NCBI GenBank assembly: GCA_009782315.1
Contig: WRJH01000004.1
Location: 1 to 34,468, forward strand
Direction: 5' to 3'
Source: Alphaproteobacteria bacterium
Lineage (GTDB): Bacteria > Pseudomonadota > Alphaproteobacteria > Rs-D84
DNA length: 34,468 nucleotides
The notes beneath the pieces are model-generated. The model saw only the letters and a list, made by a program, of their open reading frames with translations, did not search any database and had not been told where the DNA came from. Made by a program: the position numbers and the translations under genes. This document shows positions 8,066 through 15,500 of the stretch, piece after piece (within the stretch, counting starts at the first letter, position 1; every line of letters starts with the position of its first letter).

Positions 8066-10093
8066 ATGTCTGCAAATATTCACATAAACATCAATGACAC
8101 GCGGTGGACGCAATATAATATCGATTTTGAACGAATCGCCCGGGCGACTCTTTCCATGGCGGGGTATAAAAATAAAACTTCCGAAGTGTCGATTGTGCTA
8201 ACCGGCGATTCGGAATTGCGCGCGCTGAACAAAAAATACCGCGGACTGGACAAACCGACGAACGTGCTGTCGTTCGAAACAGGCGATTCGGAATTGCTGG
8301 GCGATATTTTTATTTCGTTCGATACCGTAATGCGCGAAGTAGGGGCGGGGTTACCCCGCCCGGGCGTATGCAATACGCCCCTACAAGAATCGTTTGCAAA
8401 CCATGCGGCGCATACGGTCGTTCATGGAGTTCTGCATTTAATCGGATACGACCATATAAAAGACAAGGACGCAGACAAAATGGAATCGTTGGAACAAAAG
8501 ATATTAAAGGGCATAAGGCATATGGCATATGGCATATGGTATAAAATCAAATTATATTTCCTATGTCTTGTATTTGGTGCCGCCGCAGCGTTCGGGTTTG
8601 CCCCATTTTACTTGTGGCCTTTGACCGTATTGGGCGTCGGTGGGGCATACTGGTTAGTGTTTGATAAAAAAATAAACCGTATGCCATATGCCATATGCCT
8701 TATGCCTTTTGCTTTTGGCGCGGGTTACGCGGTTGCGAATTTCTGGTGGATTTTGAATTCGATTTATGTAGACCCCGAATTGGCCGCCCAGTTCGCGATA
8801 TGGACCGCGCCCGGCGTACTTGGCATAGCATTGGTCGGCGGATTGATTTTTGCGGGCCCGTTTTGGCTTGCACTTATATCGCGTGCGGACGGCTGGCGGC
8901 GGCCGGTCGTATTTGCGGCGGCGTGGACTTTCGTTCTTTGGCTGCGCGAATGGATATTCACGGGATTCCCATGGAATCCGATTGCAAATGCGGCAATGCC
9001 GTTCCCGTTGTTGTCCAATTCAATGGCTTTGTGGGGGGCGTTGGGCCTTACGTTCGTAATAATCGGGCTGATAGTTGCGATTGTTGACGCAATCGCAAAG
9101 AGCATAGAGCATAGAGCAAAGAGCATAGATTTTTTACCCATTGGAATTTTCGGCGCGCTGTTATTGGTCGGAATAGGGTATGGCAATTATAATATCGGGC
9201 TTGCGAATCGTTCCGCCGATTCGGAATCGCCGATGATACGCATAATCCAGCCGGCGGTGTCCGCGTCGGACAAGGCGACGCATTCGATGGAGGCCTTGCG
9301 CGCGCGCGCGGCGAAAAATCTGGAACAGCTGGTGGAATTAAGCAGGATTCCGGGTGCGCCCGATATCATAGTCTGGCCGGAAACATCATATCCTTACATG
9401 GTTGTCGATAACGAATTCCCGCCGTCGAAAATATTGGGCCGCCCCGTGATTGCGGGCGCAATGTCGTTCGATATACAAAAACAAGATTTGAAAAATTCTA
9501 TGATTATTGCGGGACCGGATGGAAAAATAAATCGTGTCTATTCGAAATCGCATCTGGTGCCGTTCGGAGAATACCGGCCGCTGGGCGACATTGTTCCGAC
9601 GCCGGGTCAGTTGGAACGTGGCGACGGGCCGGAAATAATCAATGTTAACGGATTTAATTTCGCGCCGGCGATTTGTTATGAAATTATTTTTTCCGATTCG
9701 TTGTTGCCCGAAAAATCGTCCCCTCACCGACGCGCTATGCGCGTCGACTCCCCCCAAGGGGGGAGTAATTTCCCAAATGCGATTATCAATATCACTAACG
9801 ATACTTGGTTTGGTAAAACGCCCGGCACACACCAGCATTTGGACATGACACGCCGACACGCCATTGAAATGGGGTTGCCCGTCGTGCGCGCGAATTATTC
9901 CGGGATAAGCGCGTTTATAAATGCAGATGGACGTATTGTTTCCAGTTTGCCGATTGGCGTTGCCGGAATATTGGACGGCCGCGTTGGACAGTCGCATATC
10001 ACGCCGTATCGCCGCATAGGCCGCGATTGGTGGATGATTATTATTTTGGCGTTCAGCGCAGCGGTTGTTTTGCCACGCCGCCGGCGTATGTAG
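8066..10093 (+). CDS. ybeY-lnt: Continuous ORF: endoribonuclease YbeY joined to apolipoprotein N-acyltransferase Lnt
   Basis: YbeY: GLDKPTNVLSFE...HTVVHGVLHLIGYDH. Lnt: GFAPFYLWPLTVLG, IVWPETSYPY, SKSHLVPFGEYRP, ICYEIIF, NITNDTWFG. No stop between; in-frame ATG at 8522 could be a separate lnt start. Confidence 0.88.
   Translation: MSANIHININDTRWTQYNIDFERIARATLSMAGYKNKTSEVSIVLTGDSELRALNKKYRGLDKPTNVLSFETGDSELLGDIFISFDTVMREVGAGLPRPGVCNTPLQESFANHAAHTVVHGVLHLIGYDHIKDKDADKMESLEQKILKGIRHMAYGIWYKIKLYFLCLVFGAAAAFGFAPFYLWPLTVLGVGGAYWLVFDKKINRMPYAICLMPFAFGAGYAVANFWWILNSIYVDPELAAQFAIWTAPGVLGIALVGGLIFAGPFWLALISRADGWRRPVVFAAAWTFVLWLREWIFTGFPWNPIANAAMPFPLLSNSMALWGALGLTFVIIGLIVAIVDAIAKSIEHRAKSIDFLPIGIFGALLLVGIGYGNYNIGLANRSADSESPMIRIIQPAVSASDKATHSMEALRARAAKNLEQLVELSRIPGAPDIIVWPETSYPYMVVDNEFPPSKILGRPVIAGAMSFDIQKQDLKNSMIIAGPDGKINRVYSKSHLVPFGEYRPLGDIVPTPGQLERGDGPEIINVNGFNFAPAICYEIIFSDSLLPEKSSPHRRAMRVDSPQGGSNFPNAIINITNDTWFGKTPGTHQHLDMTRRHAIEMGLPVVRANYSGISAFINADGRIVSSLPIGVAGILDGRVGQSHITPYRRIGRDWWMIIILAFSAAVVLPRRRRM
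8339..8384. repeat. In-frame composite palindrome inside ybeY
   Basis: GTAGGGGCG gggttaccccgcc cgggcgtatgcaata CGCCCCTAC. Confidence 0.85.
8511..8545. repeat. Heptamer tract A1 (5 units) at ybeY/lnt junction
   Basis: GCATAAG|GCATATG|GCATATG|GCATATG|GTATAAA. Confidence 0.88.
8678..8712. repeat. Heptamer tract A2 (5 units), inverted relative to A1
   Basis: CGTATGC|CATATGC|CATATGC|CTTATGC|CTTTTGC. Confidence 0.88.
9095..9129. repeat. Heptamer tract B1 (5 units) within lnt
   Basis: GCAAAGA|GCATAGA|GCATAGA|GCAAAGA|GCATAGA. Confidence 0.88.
9721..9766. repeat. In-frame double-hairpin palindrome inside lnt
   Basis: CCCTCACC GACGCGC-TAT-GCGCGTC G ACTCCCCCC-AA-GGGGGGAGT. Confidence 0.85.
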
Positions 10094-10204
10094 GGGCGCG
10101 CACCCACCCCGCGAAATCTTCGATTTCGCCGGGACCCGGGGGAAACGCGCCCGCATAGTATGAACGCAATCAAAATTAAAGGGCGCGTTTCCACGCGCCC
10201 CTAC
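10090..10204. repeat. Composite palindromic element between convergent lnt and 1019-aa gene
   Basis: Outer GTAGGGGCGCG / CGCGCCCCTAC; inner gcgaaatcttcgatttcgc and gggcgcgtttccacgcgccc. Confidence 0.75.
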
Positions 10205-10236
10205 GAGCCACCAGCACGAGCCACCAGTCACTATTA
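10203..10236. repeat. Heptamer-like tract E1 overlapping stop of 1019-aa gene
   Basis: ACGAGCC|ACCAGC|ACGAGCC|ACCAGTC|ACTATTA. Confidence 0.65.
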
Positions 10237-13200
10237 CATCTGGATATCTTCGCAACTTGATTCGACCAGTTCGCACGAATGCGAAAGGTTGGAACCGTTC
10301 ATACCGAAACAGCTTTTGCAATTATGCACAATTACGGCGCCGGCCGCAGCGAAAAGCGTAATCGCCGCCGCCGCAATCGTTCCGATAGGGAATGCGCCCC
10401 ACATGGCGCCGCACGCCGCGCCCACTCCATATCCGACCGCCATATTTGCGGCGGCCCATGCGATTTCATCACCCATGTGTGTTTTTTCGCCCGCACCGCT
10501 GGCACTGATTGCGCCGGCCGCCGCCGCTTGGCCGTAGGGATTAGTAACAACCTTACCTGTCACGTTTGCAGCGGTTTGCGCAGTTTTTGCTGTTTGTGCC
10601 GCAGCATCGGATATTTTCTGAGCATCTTCCGCAGTTTTAGTTAAAACAGCGGCCTTGTCGGATAAAATTGCTGCTTTTTGACTTGTTTGTTCTGCAATGA
10701 GTTGCATATTGGAAAAACTTGCGCTTTCCGGGTTCATTTTGCTGGTAGTGTTGGTTAACATTTCGGCCATTGCAGTCTTTGATTCGGCTAATTTTTGTGC
10801 TCCTTCGGCTGTGATATTTGCTCCTTCTGCCGTAACTTGCGCAGCTTCGGCGGATGCCTTTGCGCTTTCGGCCAGTTTCTCTGCGCCCTTTGCAATACCA
10901 GCCGTCGCGCACGACACCGCAATCGTCACCAACATATTCTTGATACGCCGCGCCGCTTCCCTGTTGGTGGTTTCGCTGGCGCTGCACACCGATATGTCGG
11001 CGCAGATGTGACATGTTCTTGTTTCGGCGCGAAATCCCGCCCACGATTCGTATGACAATTCCGTTGCGTGTTGGTTGCTGCCGCCTATGCCCAAGCTTTT
11101 TCCACCCACCTGGCCCTGTTCGCGCCGCCCGGCCAGCGCGGCGATATCCGCCCGCGTCACGGGTCTGGCTATTTGAACCGTTGTTTTGAACGGTCTGATA
11201 TCCCGGTCTTCTATCATTTCGTTTACATGGTCCGGCAATGGAACGTCGCGAATATTCGTCCGGGTTACCGCCGTCGCTGTTCCTTTGGCGTTATTCATAT
11301 ATTGCTCCAATTCCGGCGCGATACGGAACGGGCGCGCGTAACATTCGAATTCGGCGTTCAGTACGCTGGATTCGCGCACTATTTCATCGCGCAATTCCGC
11401 GCGCCGCGCCGCATGATTCATATCCGCGCGGTCAAGACCCGCCCGCGCAATCAGCGTCCGATACGAATTGGTCATCAATGGAAAGCGCCCCGTGGAATAA
11501 TCGCCCGCCTTTCCTGTAACCTGGGACAAATCGCGCCCGCCGATGCATTGATTGACAATCGGGTCGTTTTCAAATTCGCGTATGATATTGTTTATGTCCC
11601 GCTGTACCGTTTCCAATTCCGATTTCACGCGCAGACGCGCGGCCGACACGCCCGCGACGCCCTTGTTCGCATTGTCGAATTCTTTCATATATTCATCGAT
11701 TAAAAGCGTTCCCGGCTTTTCCAACCTGTCGCAATTCCTGTCGCCGCGCCGTATGCATTCGGACCATTTGTCGCCGTTCGACACGCCGACCAGGCCCCAC
11801 GACACCATTCCCGTTATGGATTCCGCGCCGCCGACTTTTTCCCGGCGCAAGGATTCGACGCCGAAATTATTCAGGCCGGCGAACCGGTCGCATCCGTTCA
11901 GCGCCCCGCACATATCCATCATCTTGTCGTTGACCAGGTTGTTGCATTTGTCCAGCGCCGCATTGTCCATGGCCAGATACACTCCGGTCAATATATCATC
12001 CAAATCGTCCCAAGAAAAATTCGGTTTGTTTTGTCTGCATACCACCAGTTTGTCCACCGGGCATATCCGTCGCAACGCCCCCATGTTAAGGCCGACGCAG
12101 CGCGACCAATCGGGGCCGCATGCGTCCGGATGCGTAAAGCACGTACGGACTTCGGCGCCGCACGCGTCGACTTGTTTCGCCGCCCAACGCTTTGCCGCCA
12201 AGTCGAATATGCCGGGTATGCCGCTGCACCGGTCCAATTCCACGCGGCATCTTGTCTGTATCGCGTTCGGATTCGCCATGCACGACGCATACGAAACATC
12301 GTCGTCGGTGCCGATGGTGTCCGCGCACGCCCGCGCGATACAATCGGACACTTCGCGCATGCAAGTCTGTCGTTCGCCGGAATCCGCGACGGATTGCGCG
12401 ATTTCTATTTCAGGCGCGGCCATCGCCGTAAAATTATTCCAAACGTCTTCGCGAACCGACGCGCATTGGTCCAGCACATGTTCGCATTTGTCGCGATTCC
12501 GGGTCAGGCGCCCGTCCGTGCAGTTCAGCCAGTTGCGCCCGCAAACCGTACCTTCTCGCATGCATTCGTTCAATTGAAACAAGCATTCCGAACTGTTAAG
12601 CCTGTTGGTTTCCTCGAACGCCGTCAGCGCCGCCGCGCGCACCTGTTGATCGGAAATCATTTTTGAAATCGCGGATTGGTTCGTGCGGTCCGATATGGCC
12701 AGTTCATAGGCGCGGCAATCGGAACGCACGCTGTTCGAATATATCATGCGCGTCATTGCAATGTCGCAGGTCGTGGGGATGGCGGGCGCGCAGATTTTAT
12801 CCGCCGCCGTAAATTTCGCCGTCCCGATCATAGCCGAAATATCATTGGTAGCGGGCTTTTCAGTCGCGGCCGGAACGTCGCCCGCAAAGGGCGTCATAAT
12901 CGCGGCGCGCGCGATTGCCGCGCGGGACTGCGCAACATTTGCCGGCTGCGCTTTCGGTTTTTGCTCGCCGCGGGCTGCGGCTTGTATATCCACTATTGCG
13001 CGGGTCGCCGCGTCCTGTGTTTTTGTTTCCGCATCCTCCAGGTTGCGCCATGTCGCGTCAAGTTTTTCGAAATCCGCGCCGCACTGGCAGCGCCCGGCGT
13101 TCGCATTGTCGCCCACGCAAAACTGGTCCATGCAGCCGGCGTACGCGCGGTCGCATTCCGTATCGCCCAGGTTCGCTTTCGACGCGGCGACGACCGTTTG

Positions 13201-13293
13201 ATTGTTTTGAACCACGGCGGCGCGCGCCGCAGGCACCGCAATGCTTTGCAGCGTAATGGCAGCGGCCAAAATCCGGCAAATAAATTTTTTCAT
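10234..13293 (-). CDS. Large secreted Cys-rich protein with Ala-rich coiled-coil and hydrophobic C-terminal region; function unknown
   Basis: Signal peptide MKKFICRILAAAITLQSIAVPAARAA; many C-x2-4-C motifs (CDRAYAGCMDQFC, CRCQC-like, CNNLVNDKMMDMCGALNGC); heptad-like AESAKASAEAAQVTAEGANITAEGAQ; C-terminal Gly/Ala hydrophobic stretch then Cys-rich tail. Confidence 0.8.
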   Translation of the reverse strand: MKKFICRILAAAITLQSIAVPAARAAVVQNNQTVVAASKANLGDTECDRAYAGCMDQFCVGDNANAGRCQCGADFEKLDATWRNLEDAETKTQDAATRAIVDIQAAARGEQKPKAQPANVAQSRAAIARAAIMTPFAGDVPAATEKPATNDISAMIGTAKFTAADKICAPAIPTTCDIAMTRMIYSNSVRSDCRAYELAISDRTNQSAISKMISDQQVRAAALTAFEETNRLNSSECLFQLNECMREGTVCGRNWLNCTDGRLTRNRDKCEHVLDQCASVREDVWNNFTAMAAPEIEIAQSVADSGERQTCMREVSDCIARACADTIGTDDDVSYASCMANPNAIQTRCRVELDRCSGIPGIFDLAAKRWAAKQVDACGAEVRTCFTHPDACGPDWSRCVGLNMGALRRICPVDKLVVCRQNKPNFSWDDLDDILTGVYLAMDNAALDKCNNLVNDKMMDMCGALNGCDRFAGLNNFGVESLRREKVGGAESITGMVSWGLVGVSNGDKWSECIRRGDRNCDRLEKPGTLLIDEYMKEFDNANKGVAGVSAARLRVKSELETVQRDINNIIREFENDPIVNQCIGGRDLSQVTGKAGDYSTGRFPLMTNSYRTLIARAGLDRADMNHAARRAELRDEIVRESSVLNAEFECYARPFRIAPELEQYMNNAKGTATAVTRTNIRDVPLPDHVNEMIEDRDIRPFKTTVQIARPVTRADIAALAGRREQGQVGGKSLGIGGSNQHATELSYESWAGFRAETRTCHICADISVCSASETTNREAARRIKNMLVTIAVSCATAGIAKGAEKLAESAKASAEAAQVTAEGANITAEGAQKLAESKTAMAEMLTNTTSKMNPESASFSNMQLIAEQTSQKAAILSDKAAVLTKTAEDAQKISDAAAQTAKTAQTAANVTGKVVTNPYGQAAAAGAISASGAGEKTHMGDEIAWAAANMAVGYGVGAACGAMWGAFPIGTIAAAAITLFAAAGAVIVHNCKSCFGMNGSNLSHSCELVESSCEDIQM

Positions 13294-13305
13294 CTCTCTC
13301 TTCGA

Positions 13306-13330
13306 CAGGGCGAATAATTATTCGCCCCTG
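13306..13330. repeat. Palindrome gggcgaataattattcgccc
   Basis: Perfect 20-bp palindrome at 13308-13327 between RHH ORF and 1019-aa gene. Confidence 0.75.
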
Positions 13331-13343
13331 CGTATTAATTATA

Positions 13344-13541
13344 TCAGATTTTGTGTTTCAGAACAAATACCCGAATGGCCGAAGAAAGATTTTTGGACGG
13401 CGTGGATTTGTCGATTTCCCGTATCAATTCCGATACGGATTTATTTTGCCTTTTGGCAATGTCGGAAAGCATGCCGGCGAATTCGGGTTCCAGCGTTATG
13501 CTGGTCCGATGGCCGGAAATCGTAATGGAAATCTTTTTCAT
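13344..13541 (-). CDS. Ribbon-helix-helix protein (RHH_4-like)
   Basis: ISGHRTSITLEPEFAGMLSDIAKRQNKSVSELIREID...NLSSAIRVFVLKH. Confidence 0.75.
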   Translation of the reverse strand: MKKISITISGHRTSITLEPEFAGMLSDIAKRQNKSVSELIREIDKSTPSKNLSSAIRVFVLKHKI

Positions 13542-13542
13542 T

Positions 13543-13986
13543 TTATATCTTGCCGACCGCCAGACAGTCCAGTATCGCGCGGTAAGCGTCTTCTTTGTAT
13601 TCGCGCAAGACGTTCAGGTTCAGAACGTTCAGCATGTAAAAATTCCCAAAGGCGTCGAACGCGAACCAGAACATCTGGTTCCGCCCGAAAACCGTTTTGC
13701 CCGACGCGCCGGGCAGTCCGGATATATCGCGGTTTATTTGAACTATTCCGGGCATTTCGTAATTCCGGCCCGCCCGCGCGATGTTTTCAGGACCCAGAAT
13801 ATGCGCGTCGCCGCAGATAAATCCGCCGGCTATGTCTTTATATATGTCCGAAAGCGCAGCCGGAATAATCGCCGCGCGCATCTGTTGCAAAGAATTCCGC
13901 GCCAATTCTACCGCGTGGTCGCCCGCCTTTGGCAGCAGCGTCGCGCCGCGGTTTTCTAATTCCGAAATAAATTCTTCGCGGGTCAT
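13543..13986 (-). CDS. SUKH/SMI1-KNR4-like protein (tentative)
   Basis: IPAALSDIYKDIAGGFI...GKTVFGRNQMFWFAFDAFGNFYMLN; SUKH-like pattern by eye. Confidence 0.45.
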   Translation of the reverse strand: MTREEFISELENRGATLLPKAGDHAVELARNSLQQMRAAIIPAALSDIYKDIAGGFICGDAHILGPENIARAGRNYEMPGIVQINRDISGLPGASGKTVFGRNQMFWFAFDAFGNFYMLNVLNLNVLREYKEDAYRAILDCLAVGKI

Positions 13987-13989
13987 TTT

Positions 13990-14478
13990 CTATTCCCTTG
14001 CACTGGCGGAAAACGCGTTGGTCATACGGTCGCTGGCGGCGTTGCCGCCCGCGCTGCCCGAAATCAGGCGCGTCGGTATATATATTTTTTTTGCAGGGTT
14101 AGGCAGCCACAGAACTGGCCGGCCCGACTGTTCCAAAATAAATCTGTCCATATTGACGCTTGCGAAAAAAGTCGGGCATATGAACATGTTGTCCGCCTTT
14201 ATATCCCCCCCGTATTCAAGCGGAACGCGCCACCGCACGGAAAGATTTTCAGGGATTCGCCGGCCGCGCAAAAGGTCCATGAAGTCTTCCCGGGGCAGGT
14301 CAAGGAACGAAAGTTCCGCAATCGAATCGCTTAAAGATTCCATAAGTTCACGGCGCAGCTTTCGTAAAACGGGAAACCAATCGCCGGCAATATTTGCGGG
14401 CCGCACGGTTACTTCCATAACCGGCACGTCTTCCAGCAAAAGGTCGGCAAGCCGCCGTTCGGCGTCAAATTTTGTCAT
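13990..14478 (-). CDS. Hypothetical protein with degenerate HNH/GHH-nuclease-like segment
   Basis: LSVRWRVPLEYGGDIKADNMFICPTF resembles vHH..PL..GG...N of HNH/GHH families but lacks His residues. Confidence 0.4.
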   Translation of the reverse strand: MTKFDAERRLADLLLEDVPVMEVTVRPANIAGDWFPVLRKLRRELMESLSDSIAELSFLDLPREDFMDLLRGRRIPENLSVRWRVPLEYGGDIKADNMFICPTFFASVNMDRFILEQSGRPVLWLPNPAKKIYIPTRLISGSAGGNAASDRMTNAFSASARE

Positions 14479-15340
14479 TCAAGTACCCGGCCACAGTCTC
14501 TATGTATTCGCCGTACGCTTCGAAATCTTCGACATCGTCGTCCGGCAGGGGTTTGTTCGGATTCCGCGCGAACCATTCGCCGATATCGGAAGCATCGCCG
14601 AATACTTCGATTTCCCCGATACGCGCCGTCGCGGTCCCGTCGGGGGAAAAGACAAGCGGTATTATTTTTATTTGAACGCTGTCGTCCAGGCTGTCTTTGA
14701 TAAGCGTGCGGACGCGCCCAAGAAATTCGTCCAGCGCCCGCAAAGTATTGTCGCGCGATTTGCCCGTGGCGACGACAATCAACGTCTCGCCCGTGCCGAC
14801 GGCCCACATCAAAGATGACAGAGAGCGGACGCGCGGCGATTTTTTCAAAACATATCCGGCGCCGGATATCATGCTTTTTATGTCATCCGTGGCGTCTTCA
14901 TCCGATTCGAATTCCGGAAGCGGCGCGGCGTCCGCGTGTGTGGATATATGTTCCGGCGGCGCCGTAATTTGCAGATGCGGCGGCACGTTCAGCGCCGGCG
15001 GCCGCACGGGCGCGATATTTTGCAGCGCGTTCGACGGCCCGCTGTCCGGAACCGGCAAAATACGGGCGGACGGGACGTACGGGGTCCCGGATTCCAGCCT
15101 TATCCGACGGGTCGGCCGGGATATAAAATACAGGCCGAAAGGCAAAATAACGGCGATAACAAAAAACGACATATAAAACAGTTTGTTTACGTAATCCGGA
15201 CCGGTCTGGACCTTTGCCAGGAAAAGCCAGTGGTCCGCCATGAACATGTTGAACCCGAACCGGATGTCCAGCCAGAAATCCATCGCAAGCAGCAGTGCGA
15301 CGGTCCACAATACCCCCAAGAGAAATTTATCGGTTTTCAT
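14465..15340 (-). CDS. Two-TM membrane protein with Pro-rich linker and C-terminal soluble domain; unknown
   Basis: TM FLLGVLWTVALLLAMDFWL and KLFYMSFFVIAVILPFGLYFI; tightly overlaps downstream ORF. Confidence 0.7.
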   Translation of the reverse strand: MKTDKFLLGVLWTVALLLAMDFWLDIRFGFNMFMADHWLFLAKVQTGPDYVNKLFYMSFFVIAVILPFGLYFISRPTRRIRLESGTPYVPSARILPVPDSGPSNALQNIAPVRPPALNVPPHLQITAPPEHISTHADAAPLPEFESDEDATDDIKSMISGAGYVLKKSPRVRSLSSLMWAVGTGETLIVVATGKSRDNTLRALDEFLGRVRTLIKDSLDDSVQIKIIPLVFSPDGTATARIGEIEVFGDASDIGEWFARNPNKPLPDDDVEDFEAYGEYIETVAGYLNDKI

Positions 15341-15387
15341 AATATACGTATGTCTTGTTTTTCAGACAGCATTATATCATAATTGCG

Positions 15388-15420
15388 GTGATAGTGTTAG
15401 TGATTAGTGGCTGGTGGCTT
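15388..15420. repeat. Heptamer-like tract E2
   Basis: GTGATA|GTGTTA|GTGATTA|GTGGCTG|GTGGCTT (6-7 nt units). Confidence 0.55.
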
Positions 15421-15459
15421 GTATTATGAATTTGTTGGCAGTATTGTCCGCGAATCCGT

Positions 15460-15494
15460 ACCACGAACCACGGGCACGAACTACCAAGCACCAA
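15460..15494. repeat. Heptamer tract E3 (5 units), inverted relative to E2
   Basis: ACCACGA|ACCACGG|GCACGAA|CTACCAA|GCACCAA. Confidence 0.65.
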
Positions 15495-15500
15495 TTGGAC

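Noticed and set aside
11552-12577. 341-aa + strand ORF antisense to the 1019-aa gene
   Set aside because: Low-complexity, no motif; the opposite-strand frame has a signal peptide and coherent Cys pattern. GC-rich shadow ORF.
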